Shown one piece after another: positions 18,391-26,093 of a stretch of 64,000 bases of DNA. The stretch lies in the IMG/VR virus record IMGVR_UViG_3300030616_000001, positions 30,959 to 94,958 of that record; one strand, given 5' to 3'. Position numbers and translations under genes: made by a program. The notes under the pieces are model-generated. The model did not search any database and had not been told where the DNA came from. It worked only from the letters and a program-made list of their open reading frames with translations. The stretch comes from a virus. Numbering within the stretch: the first letter of the stretch is position 1; each line of letters starts with the position of its first letter.

Positions 18391-18593
18391 GAGCCGTGCT
18401 CCTGGAGGAGACGCCGGAGCGTCCCCTTGAACTGGGACCCGTCTTGACCATTGATCTTGTCAAGGGTGGCGCCCACCATCAACTCGGTCACGGTGACATC
18501 GAGCGCAGTCGCGGCGTTGCGGATCGCGGTCAGCTCCTCCGGTGTGAGTCGGAGGTTGACCTGGGCAGTGCGCCGTTTCTCGCGTATAGACAT
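18387..18593 (-). CDS. Ribbon-helix-helix regulator
   Basis: 68 aa. QVNLRLTPEELTAIRNAA followed by LDVTVTELMV is a ribbon-helix-helix fold of the DUF1778/CopG kind. It is the first gene after a strong promoter whose elements contain TATA palindromes, so it probably represses its own operon, which includes the TerS candidate. No linked acetyltransferase toxin, so it is a regulator rather than an antitoxin. Confidence 0.75.
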   Translation of the reverse strand: MSIREKRRTAQVNLRLTPEELTAIRNAATALDVTVTELMVGATLDKINGQDGSQFKGTLRRLLQEHGS

Positions 18594-18603
18594 CGTTGCC
18601 TCT

Positions 18604-18644
18604 GTATATACGGGATCGCGGCGGCGCCTGTCAAGTATATATAC
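18604..18644 (-). promoter_or_regulatory. Promoter with two TATA-type palindromes upstream of RHH gene
   Basis: On the minus strand TTGACA (18634-18629), an 18-nt spacer and TATATA (18610-18605) form a near-consensus sigma70 promoter. GTATATATAC abuts the -35 (18635-18644) and GTATATAC covers the -10 (18604-18611). The paired palindromes look like operators for the RHH protein encoded 11 nt downstream. Confidence 0.7.
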
Positions 18645-18652
18645 GCCTGGGA

Positions 18653-18889
18653 TTACTGAGGCCCGAAGTCGTCGCGCTGAAGGATCCGCACCTTGCCCTG
18701 GCAGAACATGGGGTGAGCGTTCTCCAGCATCGCGTCCGCCCAGGTGTAGCCGGGAGGTTCCCCGGGGTACTGGTGAGACTTCTCCTCGCGGAACGCGGCC
18801 AGTTCGGCGTCGGTGAGCTCGCGGCACTCGGTGCCGGCGGGGATCGTGAACCCGTAGAAGCGCAGATCCCTGGTGAGTTGATGGGTCAT
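18653..18889 (-). CDS. Hypothetical small protein
   Basis: 78 aa, starting MTHQLTRDLRFYGFTIPAGT. Last gene before the RHH promoter. A compact alpha/beta composition, no recognised domain. Confidence 0.55.
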   Translation of the reverse strand: MTHQLTRDLRFYGFTIPAGTECRELTDAELAAFREEKSHQYPGEPPGYTWADAMLENAHPMFCQGKVRILQRDDFGPQ

Positions 18890-19224
18890 CGGTCGCCTAT
18901 CCTCTCCGGGCGCAGATTAACGGATTGCGCCACACAGCTGCGCCGACCACGGGGCGGATCCCCGAACCCTCCCAGGACCAGTGGGTTGATCAGGCGCATG
19001 TACCTCCCGTCCTCGTTGCGGATCTCCATGTCGGGCAGTCGCCGCCGCACCACGTCGGTCAGCGCGTAGAACAGGTCCCGGTCCCTGGTGCGGACGCACC
19101 GGATCGACACGTCCCCGGGGCGGGCCGTGAACCGCTCGCACTTGATCGTGGTGGTGTGGACCAGGGGCGGCGTGACCGTCCCAACCTCCTTGCCGTCGAT
19201 CAGCAGCTGGCTCTTGTACGACAT
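18886..19224 (-). CDS. Hypothetical protein
   Basis: 112 aa, beta-rich, with overlap to the next gene (ATGA). No domain recognised. Confidence 0.55.
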   Translation of the reverse strand: MSYKSQLLIDGKEVGTVTPPLVHTTTIKCERFTARPGDVSIRCVRTRDRDLFYALTDVVRRRLPDMEIRNEDGRYMRLINPLVLGGFGDPPRGRRSCVAQSVNLRPERIGDR

Positions 19225-19227
19225 CGC

Positions 19228-19506
19228 CTACTCCTCCACCGCCTCGACCCGGAGGCCGTTGAGCGCCATGTGGGTGAACCCGGCCGGGTCGTCGTGGGCC
19301 TTGTCGCCGGCGCCACGCAACAGGACCTTGACCACCCCGGGGATCGGCTCGGGGAACCGGGTACGGAACCGCATCGTGCCGGCCTCGACACGCCGCACCT
19401 CGTCCCGGATCGCCTCGATGGGAACGGCCGTGCCGCCGCTGCCCTGGAGGTAGCCCACCGCCTCGGCGCCGGTGAGGACGTTGGTGAACTTGTACAGGTA
19501 CGCCAT
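19228..19506 (-). CDS. Hypothetical protein
   Basis: 92 aa, starting MAYLYKFTNVLTGAEAVGYL. One-base overlap with the upstream stop. Mixed alpha/beta, no family seen. Confidence 0.55.
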   Translation of the reverse strand: MAYLYKFTNVLTGAEAVGYLQGSGGTAVPIEAIRDEVRRVEAGTMRFRTRFPEPIPGVVKVLLRGAGDKAHDDPAGFTHMALNGLRVEAVEE

Positions 19507-20075
19507 CACCTGTCCTCCGTGGCGTCGTGGACCGGGTTCTGGCAGTCGTCGCACCTGTACCGTCCCGGCTCGAGTTCGGCGCCGCACGTGCAACGACTGG
19601 GTGGCGCGTCGTCCCGCTCGTGGGCGACGATGTGGCTCAGGGCCATCTCGGTCAGGACTTGGCCCAGGGAGATCCCGGTGGCCTCCGTGATCGTGCCCAC
19701 CTCCGTGGCCAGGATCTCCAGGAGGTCGTCCTGGTTGAGCGGATCGCTGCCCTGCTCAAGCTCCACCGTGGACTCGGTGATCATCGACACCCCTTCCTCG
19801 GGGGACTTGTTCCGCTCGAACTGGATCACGACGCGCCCCTTCTGGCGCTGCCGCTCCGGTGGCACCTGGACGAGGTCCACCGCGAACCGCATCGTCCACT
19901 CGTTCTCGCAGTGGCCGCAGTACACGTCGATCTCCCAGTACCCCTCCTCCGGGTTCGGTTCGCCGCACTCCACGTCGAACTGGTCGGCCAGTGTTGGTGT
20001 CGCCGCACCGCACCTGGGGCACTCCAGGATCTTCGGCAGGCCGAGCATCTTGTTGAGGTCCAAGTTGTTGCCCAT
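19506..20075 (-). CDS. Protein with two zinc ribbons
   Basis: 189 aa. N-terminal CPRCGA with a later CGHC, and C-terminal CTCG and CDDC, give two treble-clef or ribbon-type zinc sites around an acidic helical middle. Nucleic acid or protein binding is likely; target unknown. Confidence 0.6.
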   Translation of the reverse strand: MGNNLDLNKMLGLPKILECPRCGAATPTLADQFDVECGEPNPEEGYWEIDVYCGHCENEWTMRFAVDLVQVPPERQRQKGRVVIQFERNKSPEEGVSMITESTVELEQGSDPLNQDDLLEILATEVGTITEATGISLGQVLTEMALSHIVAHERDDAPPSRCTCGAELEPGRYRCDDCQNPVHDATEDR

Positions 20076-20091
20076 CGGATTACCCTTTCCT

Positions 20092-20268
20092 CTAAAACAT
20101 CACCACGGTGACCACGGTGATGAACCCGGCGATCCCGGCGCCCAGGGCGAGCGAGATCAAGACCAGGCGCCTGTTCCAGCGCACGTTGCGCTCCACCGAC
20201 CGCTTCCACTCCATCTCCGGCTCGTACCACGGGGACTCGTTCTGGCCGGGGTGTCGTGCGAACTTCAT
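20092..20268 (-). CDS. Small tail-anchored membrane protein
   Basis: 58 aa. A charged N-terminus is followed by one hydrophobic span at the extreme C-terminus (LVLISLALGAGIAGFITVV). The ATG at 20268 after GGGGGTGACC is preferred to a GTG two codons earlier. A membrane role during infection is all that can be said. Confidence 0.55.
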   Translation of the reverse strand: MKFARHPGQNESPWYEPEMEWKRSVERNVRWNRRLVLISLALGAGIAGFITVVTVVMF

Positions 20269-20270
20269 GG

Positions 20271-20570
20271 TCACCCCCTTCTCTGCGGCACGATGCCCAT
20301 CATGGACTCGACCGCGTCCTGTTCTTCTTGCGCCTCAATCCACTGCTCCACGTCCGGGAGTTCGCGCTGTGCACGGTACAAGGCGTCGGCGGTCTGACGC
20401 ATCAGGTCCAGCTTGGCCGCTCCCCGTCGGTAGAGGCTCGGATCGAAGATCGGCGCGACCGTCTGGCTGCGCTGGATCGCGTTCAGGAAGCCCGCGAGAT
20501 CCAGATCGCGCAACACCGCGGCGATGGCGGTGATCTTTGTCTGGGTCGCCGTATATTCGGAAGGATCCAT
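20271..20570 (-). CDS. Hypothetical helical protein
   Basis: 99 aa, mostly helical (ITAIAAVLRDLDLAGFLNAI). Follows the next upstream gene by three bases. No family recognised. Confidence 0.55.
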   Translation of the reverse strand: MDPSEYTATQTKITAIAAVLRDLDLAGFLNAIQRSQTVAPIFDPSLYRRGAAKLDLMRQTADALYRAQRELPDVEQWIEAQEEQDAVESMMGIVPQRRG

Positions 20571-20573
20571 CGG

Positions 20574-20816
20574 TCACCCCCTCCCTGTCAGAACCCGGTC
20601 CAGGCGTCGGGCCACGCGCAACATGCCCACGCCGATCCCGTGGGCGAAGATCGCCGGGACGGAACTGGGCTGCCGTTCCTGGAGTTGGACCATCGCCGTG
20701 CCCGGGACGACCGTGTCCAGGACGTTGACTTGGATTGTGAACGGCAGGTCACCACGGTGCTGGTCCAGGAACTCCTCGACGGCCCGCTTCAAGTCGCTGT
20801 TGGTGATGATCCTCAC
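20574..20816 (-). CDS. Hypothetical protein
   Basis: 80 aa starting MRIITNSDLKRAVEEFLDQH. Overlaps the upstream gene by 4 nt. No family recognised. Confidence 0.55.
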   Translation of the reverse strand: MRIITNSDLKRAVEEFLDQHRGDLPFTIQVNVLDTVVPGTAMVQLQERQPSSVPAIFAHGIGVGMLRVARRLDRVLTGRG

Positions 20817-21199
20817 GGCTCACCTCCTTGGCGCGTCTCCGCCGCGATCTGCTTGTACCGCTGGAGGAGGTGGTCAAGCTCGTTGACCTTGCCCCGGATC
20901 GCGTCCAGCGCCTTCTCGGTGGCCATGACTGGATCTGCGAAGACCCGGTCCACCGGCCAGTTCACCACGTGGCCGAGATGGGTGGCCAGGCGCATCCCCT
21001 TGATCGGAGGGGACTCGCCGCCGCGCTCCGACGGGGGGTACTTGACCTCGGACAGGAACACGAGCCGCTGAACGCGGATCCGCTCGTTGTACACGGCGTC
21101 GTCGTGGCGCGACGTGATTCCGCACCACTCGGGCCACGGGTCCACGATCCACACCTCCTGGCCGAACTTGAACTGGGGAACTTTCTGTGCCTCTTCCAT
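20813..21199 (-). CDS. Hypothetical protein
   Basis: 128 aa. VPQFKFGQEVWIVDPWPEW suggests a small beta-barrel-like N-terminus; the C-terminus is helical. Start at MEEAQKVPQ, as the upstream in-frame extension would overlap the preceding gene. Function unknown. Confidence 0.55.
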   Translation of the reverse strand: MEEAQKVPQFKFGQEVWIVDPWPEWCGITSRHDDAVYNERIRVQRLVFLSEVKYPPSERGGESPPIKGMRLATHLGHVVNWPVDRVFADPVMATEKALDAIRGKVNELDHLLQRYKQIAAETRQGGEP

Positions 21200-21234
21200 C
21201 CGCTTACCCTTTCTGCGCCTGGCTGCGGCGCGTT

Positions 21235-21609
21235 TCAAATCGACAACTCCCCGTCGTCGGACACGGCCCGGCGCATATCGGGAAGTAGTTTCCTGTCCAG
21301 CGTCGCCCACAAGTGGCGACAGAACTCGTGGTGGTTGACGTGCTCGTCCTTTGGCGCGTGGATCTCCACCGCGGTCGCTTCCGCGCCGAACCAGTGCCGC
21401 TTGAGGTAGCAAAGCTCGTCGTAGGTCGGGAGGCGCCGAGGATGGGACAGGGACACGTGGAGCCACCGCTCGCCCTCGATCTCGTCCACCGACGCCAGGA
21501 CCCGCAGCTTCTTCTTGCGGTTGTACCAGGCGACGGCGTTGCCCCACGTGCCCACCACCTTCCAACCTGGCGGCTTGTCCCTCCAGCACTGGTCCTCGAT
21601 CTTGGTCAC
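21235..21609 (-). CDS. Conserved phage protein, DUF7694-like
   Basis: 124 aa. The pattern WLHVSLSHPRRLPTYDELCY, then a Trp/Phe pair and HVNHHEFCRHLW matches a small family I know only from phages, recalled as DUF7694. The repeated His/Cys near the end could bind metal. No function is established. Confidence 0.65.
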   Translation of the reverse strand: MTKIEDQCWRDKPPGWKVVGTWGNAVAWYNRKKKLRVLASVDEIEGERWLHVSLSHPRRLPTYDELCYLKRHWFGAEATAVEIHAPKDEHVNHHEFCRHLWATLDRKLLPDMRRAVSDDGELSI

Positions 21610-22121
21610 TTCTCGCCCTCCGCCTCCGCGATGGCCCGCGCCGCCTCCTCGTGCGTCGCTCCCCAGTACAGAGGTTCACCACGCACCTTGGCGACGACGT
21701 GACCCGCGCCGATCACAGCCGGGAACGCGCCGAACCACACCAGCGATCCGATCCACGCGCCGACCTCGAGCGTACCGACTGCGGCGAACCCGATGAACAC
21801 GATTAGGCCCAGGACCGCGCCGGCCAGGGCCATCGCCTCGTACTGCTCCACGTGGACACCCTCGTGCCGCTCGGTGCGTGTGGTGTCCTGTCGCGTACCG
21901 AACGCCTCGGCGGTCAACACGCCGCCGTGCCCCAGGGTGACTCCAAGCCACACGCCCAGGTCGTGCCGCCGGTACTGTCGCCCCGGGAGGACGGCCCAGA
22001 CCCCCATGTCCTGCCAGGCCAGCTTGCCGCGGGTCACGAGCGCGACCACCACGGCCGCGAGCCACACCAGCAGATCCCACGGCAGGGTCCACAGGTAGGT
22101 GAAGATTCTTGTCCATCTCAT
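21606..22121 (-). CDS. Membrane protein with HEXXH motif
   Basis: 171 aa. Hydrophobic spans near residues 8-32, about 95-120 and about 125-145 indicate an inner-membrane protein. Between the first and second lies RHEGVHVEQYEA (about 87-98), an HEXXH zinc-protease motif. A membrane metallopeptidase is plausible, but there is no clear third ligand. Starts MRWTRIF; it overlaps the next gene (ATGA). Confidence 0.6.
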   Translation of the reverse strand: MRWTRIFTYLWTLPWDLLVWLAAVVVALVTRGKLAWQDMGVWAVLPGRQYRRHDLGVWLGVTLGHGGVLTAEAFGTRQDTTRTERHEGVHVEQYEAMALAGAVLGLIVFIGFAAVGTLEVGAWIGSLVWFGAFPAVIGAGHVVAKVRGEPLYWGATHEEAARAIAEAEGEK

Positions 22122-22137
22122 CGGAGAGTCCTTTCTG

Positions 22138-22545
22138 CTACTTGGCCCACGGGGAGTCCCCGGTGGGCCACGTCTTCGGAATCCAGATCCTTCCTTCCAG
22201 GACACCCCAACCTCCCAGGACGCGCTGTCCATGGCGCACCAGGGTTTCGCCCCAACCATCGTTCTCCTCCGCGACCGCGAACCCGGCCGGATCCTCCTCC
22301 AGGCAGCACGGCCCGGGCAGATCCCCGAACGTGCCATTCATCCCCACCATGTACCCGTCCTCGTCGGCCGTGTCGTACCGGTAGAAGTACGCGTACAGCC
22401 TGGCCAGGTAGCGAGCGCCGCACTTCCCGCACCGCAGTCGCTGAGCGCAACAATCGCACCCGGTGTGATCCTCGTCGTCCATGACCGGCCCCTTGTGGAC
22501 CGTGCCCGCCGCCGCCGCCGCCTTGAGCTCGAGCGCGAGTTGCAT
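22138..22545 (-). CDS. Zinc-binding hypothetical protein
   Basis: 135 aa starting MQLALELKAAAAAG with a TGATG overlap with the RMF-like stop and GGAGCAGGTG before it. CDCCAQRLRCGKCGARY gives a tight cysteine cluster. A longer in-frame start at 22602 would overlap the RMF-like gene more. Confidence 0.6.
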   Translation of the reverse strand: MQLALELKAAAAAGTVHKGPVMDDEDHTGCDCCAQRLRCGKCGARYLARLYAYFYRYDTADEDGYMVGMNGTFGDLPGPCCLEEDPAGFAVAEENDGWGETLVRHGQRVLGGWGVLEGRIWIPKTWPTGDSPWAK

Positions 22546-22724
22546 CACCTGCTCCACGCTGGGTTCCAGAACGCGTTCCAGCCGCGGTTCCACCACTGCC
22601 ACTGGCTCCGCTCGTTCACCACGTGGTACGGATTACGCACCATCGCCGGATCCCCGTCTGCCGCGCGGCACGCGTCCCGTCCCTCCCTGAATGCGCGTAG
22701 GTGCTGTTCTGTGGTCGGTTGCAT
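22545..22724 (-). CDS. RMF-like (ribosome modulation factor-type) small protein
   Basis: 59 aa. The pattern AFREGRDACRAADG, NPYHVV, then WQWWNRGWNAFW matches the RMF fold: an A..G..A helix, an NPY turn and a GW helix. RMF binds the 30S platform and helps form inactive 100S ribosomes; short phage relatives exist with unknown role. GGAGGA lies 8 nt before the ATG. It overlaps the coding end of the gene upstream by 92 nt in another frame and the start of the next by one base. Confidence 0.7.
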   Translation of the reverse strand: MQPTTEQHLRAFREGRDACRAADGDPAMVRNPYHVVNERSQWQWWNRGWNAFWNPAWSR

Positions 22725-23085
22725 CGATCATATCCTCCGTCTCGGCGAGCCGTTTCTGTGCCCGCCGCAATCTCGCCTTGACTCGTCGTTCCTCGCGCTT
22801 CAACTCCTGGACCTGGCCTTCGTACCGCCGCACCTCCTTGCGCGAGTAGTAGAGGTTGCGCTCCTTGTGGGCCAGTTCGAGCAGCACGGCGATCGGATCA
22901 AGCTCCACGTCACATTCGCCGCAGTAGCACCGCCGATCCTCCGCGCTCACCACGACCTGCAGGTGGTGGCACTTCTCCCGCTTATGGTACTCCCTGCGCA
23001 GCCACGGTTGCTCGGGCCTGTCGCGCCCTGGGTCGAACGGGATCACGTTGTTCGGTTCGTCCGGTTTTGGTCCGTCGATCTTCAT
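22633..23085 (-). CDS. Coiled-coil hypothetical protein with Cys pair
   Basis: 150 aa. CYCGEC near residue 54 and a long Arg/Glu-rich coiled coil (about 75-120). Its last 30 codons overlap the RMF-like gene in a second frame; that tail is basic and low complexity, as expected of an overlapping read-through end. Confidence 0.6.
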   Translation of the reverse strand: MKIDGPKPDEPNNVIPFDPGRDRPEQPWLRREYHKREKCHHLQVVVSAEDRRCYCGECDVELDPIAVLLELAHKERNLYYSRKEVRRYEGQVQELKREERRVKARLRRAQKRLAETEDMIDATDHRTAPTRIQGGTGRVPRGRRGSGDGA

Positions 23086-23471
23086 TCACCTCTCCTGGAG
23101 CACACCTCCACGACGCGCCGACACTGGTCCACGTCGAACATGCCGATGTGGCAGCGGTGTTCCTCGATTCCCAACGTGTCGGCGAGCCACCGATACCCAA
23201 GCCTGCGGGCGATCCCCTTCGAGTATCCGGTCGCCATCTTGGCCTTCCACAACACGTCGAACGCGTCGTGTGCCCGCCGCTTCCACTGGCGCAGTTCGGC
23301 GTCGGCGAGTCGGCCCAACGGTTCCCACTTGAGGGGTCCGGCCTTGTGGACACCGACCCAGGCCTGGCACGGGCGGCACAGATAGATCGGGCCGTAGCTG
23401 CGCCCGTCGTACACCTCGGCGCTATCGACAAGCTCGGCGTCGCCGCCGCAGTAGGGGCACGTCACGGTCAT
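23082..23471 (-). CDS. DUF3268-type zinc-finger protein
   Basis: 129 aa. CPYCGG, then IYLCRPCQAWVGVHKAG, PLGRLADAELRQWKRRAHDAF-like region and CHIGMFDVDQC match the DUF3268 family: a zinc ribbon followed by a helical part with conserved aH/D residues. It is coupled by overlap (ATGA) to the Spo11-like gene upstream. Function of the family is unknown; it could bind DNA for its neighbour. Confidence 0.75.
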   Translation of the reverse strand: MTVTCPYCGGDAELVDSAEVYDGRSYGPIYLCRPCQAWVGVHKAGPLKWEPLGRLADAELRQWKRRAHDAFDVLWKAKMATGYSKGIARRLGYRWLADTLGIEEHRCHIGMFDVDQCRRVVEVCSRRGE

Positions 23472-24433
23472 GGCCTGTCCCTCCGTCGCCGCTCCCACTT
23501 GTCGATCCACCGCTTGGAGTCGTACTTCGCCGCCATCTCGGACAGTTCGGCCTTCATGATCTTCTCGTCGTTGACCGCCTCGTCCCACAGGTCCTCGTCG
23601 CGCAGATCGATGATCTTGCGCTTCACCATGTCGGCGAGGACGCGCGGCTCCAGTGCGTCGAGCTCCCACGACTCGTCACCGTGCTTCTTGCGGTAGTCGG
23701 CGAACCTGCTGTCCGTGACCTTGGCCGGGTTCGGCGGCGGTCCGTAGTTGTTGATCTGGGTCATGGTGAGGGCGACGCGCCGCACGTCCACGTCGCGCAC
23801 GTCCGTTGCCGCGAACATCCACAGCCGCTCCTGGACGTCCCGGTCCATGTCCAGGCCGGACGGGTCGTGATCGCCCAGGTAGAGCACCACCACCTTCTTC
23901 CCGTCCCGGATCGCGCCGTCGATCTCCTTGCCCTTGCGGTACATGAACGACTGGGACGCGTACCCCTTGTTGCTGGTGAACGGCACGTCCAAACCAAGGC
24001 ACACCGGCACCAGCACGCCCTCGAGCGCCTGTTTTTCGCACATGACCTCGACGTGGATCGGCTGGTCCTTCCACTTGTCGATTGTGAACCACCTCGATGC
24101 GGCGAACAGGATCCCCCCGGGGTGGGACCAGTGGGAATTGGCCTCGGTTTCGCGGCCGCGATCCACGATCACGTCCCAGTCCAGCAGACCAGCTAGCCGG
24201 GCGTCGTTCACAATGTTGCCAAGGCGGGTGTAGTTCTTCTGGCGGTTCTTCGTGCCCGTCTTCGGATCCGCCCACGACGCTGGGAACAGATCCCGCGCCA
24301 CCAGTTGGTAGTACAGCTGCCGCAGCGTCAGGTCGTACCCCTCGGCCGCATACTCGTCCAGGATCTCCTCGCAGATTTCGATCACCGCCAACGTCTCGGG
24401 TCTGAACCCCTTCTCCTTGAAACGCTCCTTCAT
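23468..24433 (-). CDS. Spo11/topoisomerase VI A-like protein (Topo mini-A type)
   Basis: 321 aa. LTLRQLYYQLVARDLF (about 37-52) matches the winged-helix motif carrying the catalytic tyrosine in Spo11 and TopoVI-A. A Toprim domain follows, with the Glu in EVMCEKQ (about 129) and LGDHDPSGLD (about 189) supplying the DxD metal site. No TopoVI-B ATPase is nearby, which fits the stand-alone Topo mini-A proteins reported from mobile elements. It may make covalent double-strand breaks or nicks in DNA. Starts MKERFKEKGF; overlaps genes on both sides by 4 nt. Confidence 0.82.
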   Translation of the reverse strand: MKERFKEKGFRPETLAVIEICEEILDEYAAEGYDLTLRQLYYQLVARDLFPASWADPKTGTKNRQKNYTRLGNIVNDARLAGLLDWDVIVDRGRETEANSHWSHPGGILFAASRWFTIDKWKDQPIHVEVMCEKQALEGVLVPVCLGLDVPFTSNKGYASQSFMYRKGKEIDGAIRDGKKVVVLYLGDHDPSGLDMDRDVQERLWMFAATDVRDVDVRRVALTMTQINNYGPPPNPAKVTDSRFADYRKKHGDESWELDALEPRVLADMVKRKIIDLRDEDLWDEAVNDEKIMKAELSEMAAKYDSKRWIDKWERRRRDRP

Positions 24434-25179
24434 TGTGCCTCTCCCTGGGGCGCCCGTCCGCGCCCGCGTACCCTGGGTGGGTCCTTCTTCGGCCACAGGG
24501 TCCACGCCCTGCCGTCCCGCCGTGCCTCGATCCCGGGCACCACGCCGCGCTCGATCAGGTTGATCATGCTCGACTTGGCCCCCTTGTCCGACGCGTAGTG
24601 GTGGTCCACCGCCGCGACGATCTCCTTGAGCGTGCATCCTGGGTGGGCCTCGACGTGTCGCCGCCACGCCTCGCACGTTCCCTTGAACGGCGTCCAGTAC
24701 CGGTTGTGCGCGTTCCCGGCCTCGCCCCACTCCTTATGCTCCTCGCGCAGCGATGACCGGAGGTGGTCACCGACGCGCCGACGCAACCGTGCCCCCTCTG
24801 TTTCGGTGACCCGGATCCCTGCCTGGTACTCGCCGGCGATGTACTTATGCGCCTCGTCGACACCGTACACGCCGATCCCCTGCTCGCGGCAGAAGTGCTT
24901 GAGAATGGAACGGCCGCGGACGCGGGACGAAGTCTTCTCGGTCGGAACGGCGACGTGGACGAGGTTGGCGTAGTTGGTCCAGAACCAGGCCTGCTCGAGG
25001 AGCGCCGCGGTGAACGACGTCTTGACCTCGATGACGCGCACCACCGGTCCCTGGACGGCCACGATGTCCGCACGGTTGCCGCCACAGTTGACCTGCACCT
25101 CCTGGTACACGTCCCACCCCAGCTGCTGGAGGTACGTGACGACAACGCCCGCGATGTGCTGTTCGCTGACATTGGCCAC
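24430..25179 (-). CDS. PD-(D/E)XK nuclease with C-terminal winged-helix-like region
   Basis: 249 aa from GTG at 25179 after GGAGGA. NRADIV (about 36) and VIEVKTS (about 50) form the nuclease core. The C-terminal third (TLKEIVAAVDHHYAS, then AKSSMINLIERG) looks like a winged helix. It overlaps the Spo11-like gene, so the two are probably made together. It could process breaks made by that protein, or restrict foreign or host DNA. Confidence 0.8.
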   Translation of the reverse strand: MANVSEQHIAGVVVTYLQQLGWDVYQEVQVNCGGNRADIVAVQGPVVRVIEVKTSFTAALLEQAWFWTNYANLVHVAVPTEKTSSRVRGRSILKHFCREQGIGVYGVDEAHKYIAGEYQAGIRVTETEGARLRRRVGDHLRSSLREEHKEWGEAGNAHNRYWTPFKGTCEAWRRHVEAHPGCTLKEIVAAVDHHYASDKGAKSSMINLIERGVVPGIEARRDGRAWTLWPKKDPPRVRGRGRAPQGEAQ

Positions 25180-25187
25180 GTCTCCTC

Positions 25188-26093
25188 CTACTCCCCTATG
25201 CAGATCGCACGTGCGCTGTAGGTGAGGAAGTTGATCCCCACCGGCGCCCCAGTGTCGAAATTCATGCCGATGGTCTGGTGCAGCGGATCCTCCGGGTCGT
25301 ATGGTGCGGTCCAGAAGATCATCGGCGAGCACGTCGTCCCGAACACCGACTCCTGCCAGTGGCAGCCCGACGCACCCTCCGGTTCGATCAGGGTGTTGAG
25401 TTCCCCGTAGTAGGCGGGGATCCGCCAGGATAGGCCGCCGATGGTGAGTGCGCCGCACCTGGCCTCGGTGACGTAGTAGCCCGCGTTCGGATAGGTCGGC
25501 CCGTCCACCTCCCACACCAAGCCGGACTCGGGATCGCACCACAACCCAGGATCCGCCGGGGCCGTGGCGCACAGGTCCGGCCCAGCGTCTACGTCCGATA
25601 GGGTGTCCGTCTCCGTGTCGGTGTCCGTCTCGCTGCCCGTGTCCGTATCGGCATCGGCGTCGGTGTCGGTGTCGGCGTCGGTGTCCGTGTCGGTATCGGT
25701 GTCCGCGTCCGTGTCGGTGTCCGCGTCGGTGTCTTGGCCGCCATCCGGCCAATCATCTGTTTCAGTGTCGGTGTCGGCCACGGTGTCAGTGTCGGCATCC
25801 GCGTCGGTGTCCGTATCTGCATCGCCGCCTCCCCCATCTGGCGCACCGCTGTCTTCATCATCTCCAGCGTCAGTGCCGCTGCCCGTCCCAGTCTCGGTAT
25901 CAGTGTCCGCGTCGGTGTCGCTATCGCAGTCGCTATCGCCGTCGCCATCCGCGTCCGTGTCTGCGTCCGTGTCGGTGTCCCCATCGGCATCGCCCCCTCC
26001 ATCCATCTGGTCGTCCTGGTCCTGGCCGTAGTTGACCTGCGCCGACTCGCACCCTGCGAGCGCGACTAGTATCAGTGCGATGACTCTAACCAT
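25188..26093 (-). CDS. Lipoprotein with Thr-Asp repeats and DUF1566-like domain
   Basis: 301 aa. The signal peptide ends in the lipobox LAGC (Cys 15). Residues about 32-165 are TD/AD repeats, broken by a DDEDSGAPDGG spacer. The C-terminal region, GLVWEVDG, then EARCGAL, LSWRIPAYYGELNTLIEP and a Trp/Cys-rich end, fits DUF1566 (Lcl C-terminal). Such proteins are common in Myxococcota. In a phage it is probably exported to the host surface, for example to change receptors or exclude other phages (inference). Overlaps the upstream gene by 8 nt. Confidence 0.8.
   Translation of the reverse strand: MVRVIALILVALAGCESAQVNYGQDQDDQMDGGGDADGDTDTDADTDADGDGDSDCDSDTDADTDTETGTGSGTDAGDDEDSGAPDGGGGDADTDTDADADTDTVADTDTETDDWPDGGQDTDADTDTDADTDTDTDTDADTDTDADADTDTGSETDTDTETDTLSDVDAGPDLCATAPADPGLWCDPESGLVWEVDGPTYPNAGYYVTEARCGALTIGGLSWRIPAYYGELNTLIEPEGASGCHWQESVFGTTCSPMIFWTAPYDPEDPLHQTIGMNFDTGAPVGINFLTYSARAICIGE
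25590..25997. repeat. Degenerate hexanucleotide repeat coding for Thr-Asp
   Basis: Imperfect 6-nt units such as GTGTCG and GTCCGT recur across the linker of the lipoprotein gene. It is a coding repeat prone to length change, not a CRISPR. Confidence 0.75.

Noticed and set aside
25590-25997. Repeat array resembling a CRISPR
   Set aside because: Units are 6 nt, in frame and encode Thr-Asp; no spacers.
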